Part shown: positions 12,581 to 20,962 of the stretch, piece by piece
Layout: each line of letters begins with the position of its first letter
Numbering within the stretch: the first letter of the stretch is position 1
Origin: a bacterium
GTDB lineage: Bacteria > Joyebacterota > Joyebacteria > Joyebacterales > Joyebacteraceae
Direction of reading: 5' to 3'
Assembly: GCA_029990205.1 (NCBI GenBank)
Contig: JAPEKQ010000015.1
Span: 1 to 60,845, forward strand
DNA length: 60,845 bases
Notes under the pieces: model-generated
The model's database searches: none
Seen by the model: the letters and a program-made list of their open reading frames with translations, nothing else
Told to the model about the DNA's origin: nothing
Translations under genes and position numbers: made by a program

Positions 12581-12609
12581 TTGAATGTGGGGGCGAGCTG
12601 TGTTACCAT
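12581..12609 (+). promoter_or_regulatory. Candidate promoter of the GH81 gene
   Basis: TTGAAT at 12581-12586, a 17-bp spacer, and TACCAT at 12604-12609. It would give a leader of about 80 bases before the ATG. Confidence 0.5.
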
Positions 12610-12611
12610 AG

Positions 12612-12692
12612 CTTTGTTGGGAAACCTAACAAAGCAGGGTCCTTGCTTGCCACCTCGGCTTCGGTGAAGGGGCAGGCCTACGATCGCCAGGC
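12612..12692 (+). promoter_or_regulatory. Structured 5' leader of the GH81 gene
   Basis: The first hairpin (12612-12634) pairs CTTTGTT with AACAAAG and GG with CC around an AAA loop. Downstream, CACC-TCGGCTTC-GGTG forms a second helix, with GCAGG/CCTTGC elements nearby. I could not match this to a known riboswitch class. It may be a new cis-regulatory RNA or an ordinary 5' stabiliser. Confidence 0.4.
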
Positions 12693-15317
12693 ATGCGGAG
12701 GGCAGCTCAGTTGGCCAGTTCATTCCTCACCATCCTCCATCTGACACGTTCCACAGCACTCGCCGCGGTCTTCCTGCTCATTCTCGGCGGTCTACCCGCA
12801 TCCGCACAGGTGGCAACGGTCGGAAGCGGAAGCTACACGACGGTGCTGCCGTCCGGGGGCAGCGTCCCAATGAACACCGATGATGTGCCGGTCAACCCGA
12901 TCATCACGAGCGCCGTGACGGGACCGGTTCCCACCACGGACTGGTGGACGTCGCTCGTCTTCCAGCGATACGCCGACAACCCTTACTCCAGTACTCTGGC
13001 GGCGCAGCCGCTCAACCTCAAGGCGCGCTCGTCTGGACTCGGGATCGGCACCGGGACGAATGTCTCGTGCCCGTCCTACTACTACGCGTACTTCTACCAG
13101 GAGGACTTCCTCGTCCGCCTCGAGGACATGGAGTGCGACTCCACAGCGCTCCACGGCTACGGTGACTGGACCGTGACCGCGCGGTGGGACGACGGGACGA
13201 ATCAGCTCGATGCGACCATGGGGCACGGTCTGCCGTATGTGTACTTCACGAAGGGCGCAGGCACGGTGGAGCTCTACTTCGCCACCGGCATCCCGTCAGT
13301 CTGGTACGATTCTGACGGTACACTCGGCTTCACGGTCAACGGCAAGGACTACGCGGTCTTCGCACCGAGCGGCTCGAGCTGGAGCACGGACTTCCCGGTC
13401 TTCCAGTGCGACCTCAGCGGACAGGACTACATGTCGCTTGCCTGTCTGCCGGATGACTCGCCGGCCACGCTCGCGCTGTTCCGGAGTCACGCCTTTGCGT
13501 TCGTGACCGATACGCGCGTCTCCTGGGAGTACGATGAAGCAGCTGCGACCGTGACAACCGACTTCGTCGTCGAGACCGAGGTGAAGGAGGGGACCGAGAC
13601 GCGTCCGATTCTGGCTCTCTACCGGCACCAGTGGCTGCACTCCAATGCCTACCTGCTGGGCTACTCGATCGAATCGTTGCAGGGGGAGATGAGGCTCACG
13701 CGCACATCGAGCTTCAGTACGACGATGGCGTACCCCGGCATCATGCCTGTGCTGCCTGCGACCGTGCAAGAGAGCGCGAGCTACGACAGCACTCTCATGA
13801 ACAGCTACCTCGATGAGTTCCTCAACCAGTCGTACCCGCAGCTCTTCTACCGGGGCGACACCTACTTCGGAGGGAAGGACTTCGGCATTGTCTCGTCGGC
13901 CATCCGCGTCGCAGACGTGGTCGGTCGCACCGATGTCCGGGACTATCTGTTGACGGGGTTGAAGGCGAAGCTGGAGGACTGGCTCACTGCCTCGGTCGGG
14001 GAGGACGAGACCCTCTTCTACTACAACGACACGTGGGGAACCATGTACGGGTTCAGGTCGTCGTTCGGCACGGGCAGCGAACTCAACGACCATCACTTCC
14101 ACTGGGGATACTTCGTGATGGCCGCGTCGGTCGTCGCCATGTACGACGCCGAGTGGGCCCTCGAGGAGAACTGGGGCGGGATGGTCAACATGCTCATCCG
14201 CGACGCAGACTCGTGGGACCGCGACGATCCACTCTTCCCGTTCCTCCGCTGCTTCGATCCATACGCCGGCCACTCCTGGGCCTCGGGACACGCTGCGTTC
14301 GGAGACGGGAACAATCAGGAGTCCTCATCCGAGGCGATGCAGTTCGCAGCCGCGACGGCGCTCTGGGGCTCCGTCACCGGGAATGACGCTGTGCGCGACC
14401 TCGGCATCTACCTCTACACGACCGAGATGATCGCGATCGAGCAGTACTGGTTCGACGTCGACGAGATGGTGTTCCCGGCCGCCTACGGACACAACTGCGC
14501 CGGGATGGTGTGGGGGACGAAGGTCACGCACGAGACGTGGTTCTCGCCGGAGCCGGAGATGGTCCACGGCATCAACTTCCTGCCGATTACGCCCGCTTCG
14601 CTCTATCTCGGCCGTTACCCCGACTACGTGCAGGCCAACTACGACGAGGTGGTCACGGAGAACGGCGGCGAGCCGGACGACTGGGTCGATATCATGTGGG
14701 AGTACCTGGCTCTGACCGATTCGCAGGCGGCTCTGGACCGGTTCAACGACAACCCCGGCTACTCGCCCGAGGGCGGGGAGTCGAAGGCCCACACCTACTA
14801 CTGGCTCCAGGCGCTTCACGCGCTCGGTCAGTTCGATCCCACCGTGACGGCCGACACGCCGCACTACGCCGTGTTCGATACCGATGACGGGGCGAACTAC
14901 ATCTACTACAATCCGTACGACACGGAGACGACCATCCACTTCTCGGACGGGATCGTCGTGACCGCAGCGCCCCGCGAGAACGGCGTCTTCGAATGGACCG
15001 ACGGCACAGGCGTCACCGAGCAGCCGGGAGCGCTGGTTTCGCCGGTCCTGCTCGGAGCCCACCCGAATCCCTTCAACCCCGTGACGACCATCGCGTTCGA
15101 AGCTCCGCGGGAGATGAAGGTGAGCCTGAGCGTCTATGACGCGCGTGGCCGAAGGGTTGCCGAGCTTCTGCACGATGAGACCGCCGGACCGGGCCGCAAC
15201 GAGATCGTCTGGAGTGGCGATGATCTTGACGGACGGCCCGTCTCCTCCGGAGTGTACTTCTGTCGCCTCGATGCCGACGGCAGCGTCCAGACGATGAAGA
15301 TCACCCTCCTCAAGTAG
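12693..15317 (+). CDS. Secreted GH81 endo-beta-1,3-glucanase with FlgD-like C-terminal domain
   Basis: The predicted enzyme cleaves beta-1,3-glucans such as laminarin or fungal and algal cell-wall glucan. The 874-residue product begins with a signal peptide ending near ASA. The ATG at 12693 has a weak ribosome site; an in-frame TTG at 12711 has GGAGGG 8 bases upstream and is a real alternative. GH81 landmarks are the HHFHWGYFVMAAS segment, FPFLRCFDPYAGHSWASGHA, and DGNNQESSSEAM with E543 and E547 as the expected catalytic carboxylates. A final FlgD-like Ig domain (HPNPFNPVTTI, GRRVAEL, SSGVYFC) ends in MKITLLK, a Por-type sorting tail. The GH30 gene follows 77 bp downstream on the same strand, so the two probably act together on mixed beta-glucan. 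Confidence 0.92.
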   Translation: MRRAAQLASSFLTILHLTRSTALAAVFLLILGGLPASAQVATVGSGSYTTVLPSGGSVPMNTDDVPVNPIITSAVTGPVPTTDWWTSLVFQRYADNPYSSTLAAQPLNLKARSSGLGIGTGTNVSCPSYYYAYFYQEDFLVRLEDMECDSTALHGYGDWTVTARWDDGTNQLDATMGHGLPYVYFTKGAGTVELYFATGIPSVWYDSDGTLGFTVNGKDYAVFAPSGSSWSTDFPVFQCDLSGQDYMSLACLPDDSPATLALFRSHAFAFVTDTRVSWEYDEAAATVTTDFVVETEVKEGTETRPILALYRHQWLHSNAYLLGYSIESLQGEMRLTRTSSFSTTMAYPGIMPVLPATVQESASYDSTLMNSYLDEFLNQSYPQLFYRGDTYFGGKDFGIVSSAIRVADVVGRTDVRDYLLTGLKAKLEDWLTASVGEDETLFYYNDTWGTMYGFRSSFGTGSELNDHHFHWGYFVMAASVVAMYDAEWALEENWGGMVNMLIRDADSWDRDDPLFPFLRCFDPYAGHSWASGHAAFGDGNNQESSSEAMQFAAATALWGSVTGNDAVRDLGIYLYTTEMIAIEQYWFDVDEMVFPAAYGHNCAGMVWGTKVTHETWFSPEPEMVHGINFLPITPASLYLGRYPDYVQANYDEVVTENGGEPDDWVDIMWEYLALTDSQAALDRFNDNPGYSPEGGESKAHTYYWLQALHALGQFDPTVTADTPHYAVFDTDDGANYIYYNPYDTETTIHFSDGIVVTAAPRENGVFEWTDGTGVTEQPGALVSPVLLGAHPNPFNPVTTIAFEAPREMKVSLSVYDARGRRVAELLHDETAGPGRNEIVWSGDDLDGRPVSSGVYFCRLDADGSVQTMKITLLK

Positions 15318-15394
15318 ATTCGGCGGTGGGTCCGGGACTCGATCGTGAGAGTCTCGTCCCGCTGCTGACTCGCCAGTTACGAAGGATGGCCCTG

Positions 15395-16984
15395 ATGAAG
15401 AGGTTCTGTCTCATGGCTCTGTTCCTGATTTGCGCCCTGTCGGCCTGCGATGGAGTGCGGGCCGTACCCGAGATCGTTCAGACCGGCCGCGGCGGCGACC
15501 GGCTCCGGCGTGTCGAGCCGCTCGGCGACGATGTCACGCCCGTCTTCACCGTGACCGTCGACACCGCGAACCCCCGCCAGCTCCTCGAGGGCTTCGGAGC
15601 GTCCTTCACGGAGTCCTCGGCGTGGAACCTGGCGTGTCTGCCGCAGGCCGACCGCGACGAGGTGCTCGCGAAGCTGTTCGATCCCGTCGCTGGAGCCGGG
15701 TTCACGCTCATGCGGACGCACATCAACTCGTGTGATTACTCGCTCCGCCACTACACCTACATCGAGCCCGGCGATCTGGCGCTCGAGTCGTTCGACATCG
15801 CCGAGGACACGCAGGGGTTCAGCGGCACGGAGCACGAGCAGATCGCAGGTATCGAGATGGAGGATCCGGGCTTCGATCTAGTTCCCATGATCAAGGCTGC
15901 GTCGGACATCACAGGCGCCGACTTCCGCATCATCGCCTCACCGTGGAGCCCGCCCTCCTGGATGAAGGAAGGCGAGCACGCCGTGATGACGGGCGGGCAT
16001 CTCAAGCGCGACGTCGATGAGAACGGGCGGAGGATCTACTACGACGCCTGGGCCCGGTACTTCGTGGCCTACGTCAAGGCCTACCGGGAAGCCGGCGTGG
16101 ACATCTGGGCGCTGACCCCGCAGAACGAGCCGGGACACGCGGACCACGCGCGGTGGGATACCTGCTTCTGGAGCGCGGAGTGGCAGCGGGAGTTCGTGGG
16201 TGAGTATCTCGGGCCGGCGCTTGCGGAGGCGGGTCTGCTGAACCCCGACGATCTCGCCGGCGGAATCAGACTCTACGTCTTCGACCACAACAAAGCCGAC
16301 ATCCTGGCGTCGGTTCCCGTCATTCTCGACGATGTCGAGGCCAATCGGTACACGTACGGCGTCGCCATCCACTGGTACGCCATCAACCTCGACGGCAAGC
16401 AGGACTATCGCGGTGACGTGCTGGACGAACTCGTGCGCCGCTATCCGGACAAGCCGATCCTCCACACCGAGTCGAGCATCGACATCCACGAGGACGATCC
16501 GGTTGGGCAGTACTGGGACCCGATGAACCAGGATTGGACCAGGGGCTACTTCACCCCGTTCTCGCAGTACGCCATCGACATCATCACCGACCTCAACCAC
16601 GGGGCCACCGGGTACATCGACTGGAACATGGTCCTGAGCAACACCGGCGGTCCGAACCCCTACGACAACTTCAACAGCGCTTCAGTCCTCATCGACCCGG
16701 TCGAGCGGACCGTGCTCTACACGCCGCTGTACTATCTGCTGGGTCACTTCAGCAAGTACATCAGACCAGGTGCGGCTCGGCTGGAGCTCATGGGCGAGCT
16801 ACCTGAAGGAGTCCACGCGACGGCCGCACGGAACCCCGACGATACGATTGCGGTGATCGTCTTCAACGATCTGGACGAAGACCTCGCGTTCCGCGTTGAG
16901 GTAGACGGCGAGACCGTGGCCAGCGCGATCGCCGCCGACGCTATCCAGACGATCATCTTGGGGCAGAGCGCCTCCGGGGAGTAG
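15395..16984 (+). CDS. GH30 lipoprotein (glucosylceramidase / endo-beta-1,6-glucanase type)
   Basis: This is a GH30 hydrolase tethered to the envelope. The ATG at 15395 has GAAGGA 8 bases upstream and gives MKRFCLMALFLICALSAC, a lipoprotein signal with Cys at about residue 18; longer starts (15326, 15386) have poorer sites. The barrel shows LLEGFGASFTESSAW, PWSPPSWMK, the acid/base E245 in TPQNEPGH and the nucleophile E359 in ILHTESS. The C-terminal about 90 residues form the beta-sandwich typical of the family. GH30 members of this form act on beta-1,6-glucan or glucosylceramide. Next to GH81, a beta-1,6-glucan branch-cutting role is the better guess. It has no FlgD tail, in keeping with lipid anchoring. 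It ends 43 bp before the SelW-like gene. Confidence 0.9.
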   Translation: MKRFCLMALFLICALSACDGVRAVPEIVQTGRGGDRLRRVEPLGDDVTPVFTVTVDTANPRQLLEGFGASFTESSAWNLACLPQADRDEVLAKLFDPVAGAGFTLMRTHINSCDYSLRHYTYIEPGDLALESFDIAEDTQGFSGTEHEQIAGIEMEDPGFDLVPMIKAASDITGADFRIIASPWSPPSWMKEGEHAVMTGGHLKRDVDENGRRIYYDAWARYFVAYVKAYREAGVDIWALTPQNEPGHADHARWDTCFWSAEWQREFVGEYLGPALAEAGLLNPDDLAGGIRLYVFDHNKADILASVPVILDDVEANRYTYGVAIHWYAINLDGKQDYRGDVLDELVRRYPDKPILHTESSIDIHEDDPVGQYWDPMNQDWTRGYFTPFSQYAIDIITDLNHGATGYIDWNMVLSNTGGPNPYDNFNSASVLIDPVERTVLYTPLYYLLGHFSKYIRPGAARLELMGELPEGVHATAARNPDDTIAVIVFNDLDEDLAFRVEVDGETVASAIAADAIQTIILGQSASGE

Positions 16985-17027
16985 AGTGCAAGCTCCAGAG
17001 CTCCGGGCGACGACAAGGAGAAGGGGA

Positions 17028-17423
17028 GTGAGTGGAAGACACTGGGCTACAGCTGCGGCGATCGTTCTGGTCGCAGGAGTCGTTGGCATAACAGCGATCC
17101 TGAGGCAGCCGGAGGAGAGTGTACCCCCGGTTCCGGTCACACGCGGGGCAACGATCGTCTACTGCCTGGAATGACGATACCTGCCGAAGGCCACCAGTTT
17201 GGCGGCCGTACTCGAGTCTTCGTACGACCTCGAGGTCACGCTTGTGGAAGGGCATGACGGCATCTACGACGTGATCATCGACGATGAGCTCGTCTATTCG
17301 AAGCGCGCGCGGAGCAAGGAAGACGCCCTGGGCGAGGCGCAGATCGTAGAGCTTGTCGGTCGGTTCCTTGGGGTGGAGCCGGATCAGCCGGCTGCATCGG
17401 AACCTCAGGCCGGCGTCAGGTAG
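17028..17423 (+). CDS. SelW-like (Rdx family) selenoprotein with N-terminal membrane anchor; UGA read as Sec
   Basis: The frame is interrupted by one TGA at 17172-17174. Read through, the product is a 131-residue protein. The GTG at 17028 has AAGGAG 8 bases upstream and starts directly with a membrane helix (HWATAAAIVLVAGVVGITAIL). After a Pro-rich linker comes IVYC-L-E-U-RYLPKA, the CxxU redox motif, then LVEGHDGIYDVIIDDELVYSK, which matches the thioredoxin-like Rdx (SelW/SelT/SelH) fold. In this family the UGA position is Sec or Cys. A hairpin with loop AGUUU follows at the distance expected of a bacterial SECIS. The role is probably a thiol redox partner at the membrane; the partner is unknown. 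It follows GH30 on the same strand and converges with the HAAS gene after 8 bases. The in-frame stop interpretation rests on homology, since no mRNA or protein data exist here. Confidence 0.82.
17189..17207 (+). promoter_or_regulatory. Candidate bacterial SECIS hairpin of the SelW-like gene
   Basis: GGCC/GGCC plus CC/GG around one A-C mismatch, with loop AGUUU at 17196-17200. The loop lies 22-26 bases after the UGA and has G at its second position, as SelB-binding hairpins do. Confidence 0.5.
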
Positions 17424-17431
17424 CTTTCGTC

Positions 17432-18784
17432 CTACGCGAATCCGAAGAGCAGCGGGAATCCCAGCGCGACGACGGTCGCCCAGCCCGAGTGGATTGGCAG
17501 GTATCGCATCTGCCAGTCGATGACGGTCTGGTAGCTGACGCGGCCCGTGAGGAAGCGGTAGTACCCGACGGCCAACACTCCCAGGTTGATCATCAGCAGG
17601 ATGTTCTCGCCGAGCGCCGCGCTCTTGTTGGGGGAGAAGCCGTACGTTGAGAGCCGCACGATGATGCCTGAGAACGCGATCGCGTTGGCCGCGAACGCGA
17701 GAACGACCAGAGCGAGCACGATCCCATCCCACCAGTCAGCGCGCTTCTCGGCGTCTCGGGCGCTCATCGTGTAGAGCACGAGACCGAGCACCAGCGCCAG
17801 CACGATGTCGAACATGATAAGCAGTTCGCGGTCCTCCGACGGTGCCTGGCCGGTCAGCGCCATGGTGATGATGAGTCCGAGCAGCAGCACCGCGAAGAGC
17901 GGTGTGAAGATTCGGGCCAGCACCGGCGCGATGGTCTCGATCGCGCCCTTCTTCTTCTCCACGAGATAGGCGGCAACGACGGCGACGCCGCAGATTCCGA
18001 ACACCGCCAGCCAGTTCGCGATGAGCGGGGTGAGGTCGATCCCGACCAGCGAGAACGTCGCCCCGGAAACGCCCACGAGAACCAGGCCGCCCAGCCCGAG
18101 CAGGACGGCATAGATGAACACCTCTCCAGCGAACCGCACGAAGTCCAGTCTCAGCTCGGGCTTTCGCCACCCGGGACCGCCGTACAGCACCGTGAGGACG
18201 AGAAGCAGCGCGATCGGAACGTGGATGATCGTCAGGGCCTGCGTGTGATGCGGCGCGTAGCTGGGGTAGACGTTCACCGCGACGGCGAATGCGGCGAACA
18301 CGAGAGCCGCGACAGCGGAGAACCGCAGCGGCAGAGCTCTCTTCCAGATGAGGTAGATGGCCACAGGGGGGAAGGCGAAGAGCGACGCGTTCCGGGCGTA
18401 GACGACCGCGCTCAGCTCCGCAACCGGGTGACCGAAGAGAGCCGGGAGTTTCCCCAGGAGTCCACCGAGAAGCGCCAGTGCCAGGACCACGGCGATCTCC
18501 GTCCGCTCCCTGCGGCGAGCCGCCTCGTCAGCGGCGGGTACCAGCAGCTGGCGCCAGACGTTCTCTGTCGAGACCTTGGCGAACTCGTTGTGCAGCGTGT
18601 CGGTATCACCCATCCGGCGGACGGAGAGGATGAATGCCTCCTCGACGCTCACGCCGCGGCCGGTGAGTTCGTCGATGGTGTCCCGGAGATGCGACTCGAG
18701 CTCCTCCGCATCCTGAACTCCAAGCGATCCCGCCGACTGAACGTGACGACGCCACTTCCGGATCTGTGACTCCAGGTCGAACAT
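17432..18784 (-). CDS. HAAS-domain polytopic membrane protein paired with PadR
   Basis: The start at 18784 gives MFDLESQIRKWRRHV. Residues 1-70 form a HAAS / permease-prefix helical domain (DAEELESHLRDTIDEL, SVEEAFILSVRRMGD). About ten to eleven hydrophobic helices follow (about residues 95-450), with no transporter signature that I recognise. Genes of this type commonly follow a padR gene, and here the padR stop is 17 bp upstream on the same strand. The HAAS domain is thought to sense or couple membrane state to the regulator. The substrate or signal is unknown. It converges tail to tail with the SelW-like gene. Confidence 0.8.
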   Translation of the reverse strand: MFDLESQIRKWRRHVQSAGSLGVQDAEELESHLRDTIDELTGRGVSVEEAFILSVRRMGDTDTLHNEFAKVSTENVWRQLLVPAADEAARRRERTEIAVVLALALLGGLLGKLPALFGHPVAELSAVVYARNASLFAFPPVAIYLIWKRALPLRFSAVAALVFAAFAVAVNVYPSYAPHHTQALTIIHVPIALLLVLTVLYGGPGWRKPELRLDFVRFAGEVFIYAVLLGLGGLVLVGVSGATFSLVGIDLTPLIANWLAVFGICGVAVVAAYLVEKKKGAIETIAPVLARIFTPLFAVLLLGLIITMALTGQAPSEDRELLIMFDIVLALVLGLVLYTMSARDAEKRADWWDGIVLALVVLAFAANAIAFSGIIVRLSTYGFSPNKSAALGENILLMINLGVLAVGYYRFLTGRVSYQTVIDWQMRYLPIHSGWATVVALGFPLLFGFA

Positions 18785-18801
18785 CGTTGGCTCCAATCTG
18801 T

Positions 18802-19143
18802 CTATGTACCGATCGTGCCGGGCCCGGCGAGACGCTCGAGGGCGCTGTGGACGACGTCCCACTGCTCCCTGAGATGGTCCAGCTCAGCCTCGCCCTGACG
18901 TGTGATGCGGTAGTACTTCCGCCGCCGTCCGTTGTCCGCGGTCTTCCAGGTCGCTCTCACGAAGCCCGCCGCCTCCAGACGGTGCAGCACCGGGTAGAGC
19001 ATGCCGTCGGTCCACGCGATGCGGTCCCCGGAGACCTCGCGTACCCGCTTGATGATGGCGTACCCGTAGCTGTCCCCGTGTCTGAGGATGGACAGGACGA
19101 TCGGGGTCGCCGACGCTGCCACCAGGTCCTTCCTGATATCCAC
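18802..19143 (-). CDS. PadR-family transcriptional regulator
   Basis: This 113-residue winged-helix repressor is nearly a bare PadR domain: VLSILRHGDSYGYAIIKRVRE, DGMLYPVLHRLEAAGFV, NGRRRKYYRITRQGEAEL, then one C-terminal helix for dimerisation. The GTG start at 19143 has AGGAG 9 bases upstream. It is the first gene of an operon with the HAAS membrane protein. A palindrome inside its own promoter (19214-19223) suggests autoregulation, common for PadR. The ligand is unknown. Confidence 0.9.
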   Translation of the reverse strand: MDIRKDLVAASATPIVLSILRHGDSYGYAIIKRVREVSGDRIAWTDGMLYPVLHRLEAAGFVRATWKTADNGRRRKYYRITRQGEAELDHLREQWDVVHSALERLAGPGTIGT

Positions 19144-19201
19144 GAAGCGTCTCTCCTGACTGTCTCCGTCTGGCGGGAGCGCAACCGCCCCGCACGGTTC
19201 T

Positions 19202-19231
19202 AACATAGCATATCTATGCATAGCAGTGCAA
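19202..19231 (-). promoter_or_regulatory. padR-HAAS promoter with internal palindrome (candidate PadR operator)
   Basis: On the minus strand TTGCAC (19226-19231), an 18-bp spacer and TATGTT (19202-19207). The spacer holds the perfect 10-bp palindrome CTATGCATAG (19214-19223) and a second GCTATG half-site, so a bound dimer would block RNA polymerase. Confidence 0.6.
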
Positions 19232-19278
19232 GGTATATTCCGCAATCGACTGCTCGGGGGCAGGCGAACGCCATGCGA

Positions 19279-19306
19279 AGGGCCCGGTCCTGATGGACCG
19301 GGCCCT
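19279..19306 (-). terminator. Terminator of the barrel-protein gene
   Basis: AGGGCCCGGTCC pairs perfectly over 12 bp around TGAT, 40 bp beyond the stop at 19347. Confidence 0.8.
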
Positions 19307-19346
19307 CGTGTGTTGCGTATCTGTGATGTCCTGCGTCCTGGGCGCG

Positions 19347-19856
19347 CTACCCGCCGATCGGGAACCGGACCTGGGCTGCGAACGTGATCGAGTCGAGGTC
19401 GTCCTCCTCGAGGTCCTCGAAGATCTTGGTGTCGTGGAAGCGGTAGAGGGCATAGAGGTCGATGTCCATGCTGTCCATCTCGAGTACGACGCCCGCACGC
19501 AGGGCGTAGAACGGATCCTCCGCCCACTCGCCGTCGAACGTCGCCGTTCCGATGCCTACGCCGCCGTAGATGAAATCACCGAAGAGGCCGTAGGCCTGCG
19601 GCAGAATGAGCGCCTTGCCTGAGCCGCCGAAGTCCAGGACCCACTCGACATCAGCCTCGAGCTTGAACATGGTGAGGTCCATCTGGTAAGAGCCGATGAA
19701 GGCCAGGGCGTCGGCATCAAACTCCTCCTCGTCCTTGATGGCTCCGAGGGTCTTCATGTACTCAACCCCGCCGCCGATGCGACCGGCGTGAGCTACGGTA
19801 GCGAGCATCCCGACCAGAACGAGCGACAAGACCATGAGACAGATCAGACGCTTCAT
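19347..19856 (-). CDS. Small outer-membrane beta-barrel candidate
   Basis: The start at 19856 has AGGAGG upstream and gives MKRLICLMVLSLVLVGMLATVAHA, a clear signal peptide. The mature about 145 residues alternate polar and hydrophobic positions with many aromatic strand ends (GGGVEYMKTL, LAFIGSYQM, DFIYGGVGIGTATF, DLYALYRFHDT, ITFAAQVRFPIGG), as in eight-stranded porin-like proteins. The final residues are not the usual C-terminal Phe. No catalytic motif is seen. It is a single gene with its own promoter and terminator. Function is unknown; passive barrel or surface structural protein is the best description. Confidence 0.65.
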   Translation of the reverse strand: MKRLICLMVLSLVLVGMLATVAHAGRIGGGVEYMKTLGAIKDEEEFDADALAFIGSYQMDLTMFKLEADVEWVLDFGGSGKALILPQAYGLFGDFIYGGVGIGTATFDGEWAEDPFYALRAGVVLEMDSMDIDLYALYRFHDTKIFEDLEEDDLDSITFAAQVRFPIGG

Positions 19857-19920
19857 CGTGAGCCTCCTGAGCTGATGTGACTTCCATGTGCTCTTGATCA
19901 CTTGCTGAGCGAACTCACGT

Positions 19921-19949
19921 AGCATGGGGCACGACGCAGGGGGCGTCAA
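19921..19949 (-). promoter_or_regulatory. Candidate promoter of the barrel-protein gene
   Basis: On the minus strand TTGACG (19944-19949), a 17-bp spacer and CATGCT (19921-19926), about 65 bp before the start codon. Confidence 0.5.
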
Positions 19950-20012
19950 GCGCATTCACCTGAATGCCACTCACTCTGTGCTTGTCTGCGTTCGTCTGCC
20001 CACATGGCAGAA

Positions 20013-20045
20013 GAGAGGCCGCCGGGCGTGTCCCGACGGCCTCTC
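20013..20045 (-). terminator. Terminator of the 20091 gene
   Basis: GAGAGGCCG/CGGCCTCTC outer stem (9 bp) with an inner CGGG/CCCG helix, 45 bp past the stop. Confidence 0.8.
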
Positions 20046-20090
20046 GGCGCTGGGTTCTCTCGGCGTGCCGAGTCCGGTCTGCGGCTTCTC

Positions 20091-20831
20091 CTACCGATAC
20101 ATAGCCTTGATGCTTGTCCAGGTCGTTTCCTCGACCGGGCATGCCTGTTCGCCCGCATAGAGGCCGAACGCCAGGTCGTACCCGTCGCCGAATGCCTCGA
20201 ACGACTCATGCCACTCCTCGTCGCCGCAGAAGTACAGCGACTTGAAGGCCATGAAATCTCCCCAGTGCGTCCTGCTCCTGCGTCGTCCCCACTGTCCACC
20301 GTCGTAGAAGGGATAGACGGCCTGGATGCTCAACCAGTACGTCGCCCCGGGAAGCGGTGCGAACTGGGGCGTGAGCTCGCAGTAGTAGTTGTAGAAGTAC
20401 GCTGTCGGACTGGGTCCGCCCCACAGGTAGGTCTCCGTGTAGGCGTAGCACTGCTCCTCGTAGAGCAGCTCTCCGGGGAGACTCACCGACCCGCCGTCAG
20501 CGTCCGAGTAGAATCTGATGACGAAGCAGTCGGCGAGGATGGGAGGGTCGTCGCAGTTCCAGTAGCCTCCCCACCACTCGACCGCGCCGATCGGTTGCGA
20601 GTCGTTGTAGGGGAAATCATCGGCGCCCTCTGTCAGTGCTCCCACGTCACAGAAATCCTGTGATGAGACGTGGTTCCTCACTCCCGGTGGCTGCGAGAAG
20701 ATAAGAGTCGCGTCTCTTCCGGGGTTCCACGCTGGGAGGATGCCGCTGTCGTCGGCGGCCTGCATCGCGGGCTCACCTGCCGGGTTGAGGCTGGCAGTCA
20801 GCACGAATGCCAACACGATCACGCATCTCAT
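20091..20831 (-). CDS. Exported protein of unknown function with W-x-x-I-K C-terminal tag
   Basis: The product has 246 residues, a short signal peptide (MRCVIVLAFVLTASLNPAGEP), and a mature part rich in Trp, Tyr and Cys (VEWWGGYWNCDDPP, YFYNYYCELTPQF, YWLSIQAVYPFY). This looks like a beta-sandwich domain of surface proteins in uncultured phyla; I cannot name the family with confidence. GGAGG precedes the ATG. It ends CPVEETTWTSIKAMYR, the terminal tag also seen at 6577, 11808 and 34457. It stands alone between two hairpin terminators. No enzymatic role can be assigned. Confidence 0.65.
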   Translation of the reverse strand: MRCVIVLAFVLTASLNPAGEPAMQAADDSGILPAWNPGRDATLIFSQPPGVRNHVSSQDFCDVGALTEGADDFPYNDSQPIGAVEWWGGYWNCDDPPILADCFVIRFYSDADGGSVSLPGELLYEEQCYAYTETYLWGGPSPTAYFYNYYCELTPQFAPLPGATYWLSIQAVYPFYDGGQWGRRRSRTHWGDFMAFKSLYFCGDEEWHESFEAFGDGYDLAFGLYAGEQACPVEETTWTSIKAMYR

Positions 20832-20879
20832 CGTTGCATCCTCCGATCATCGACCGACCTGACTGAAGCACCAGAGAAC

Positions 20880-20914
20880 AGAGAGGCCGCCCGCGTCGCA
20901 CCGGCGGCCTCTCT
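20880..20914 (-). terminator. Terminator of the 20963 gene
   Basis: AGAGAGGCCGCC pairs perfectly with GGCGGCCTCTCT (12 bp) around an 11-base loop, 49 bp past the stop. Confidence 0.8.
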
Positions 20915-20962
20915 GGGGTTGTGCTCAGTCGTCGGATACGGACGTGAGTCTGTCCGTGTGTT

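Noticed and set aside
12612-12692. Cyclic-di-GMP or cobalamin riboswitch in the GH81 leader
   Set aside because: I looked for the conserved cores of these classes and did not find them; only generic hairpins are visible.
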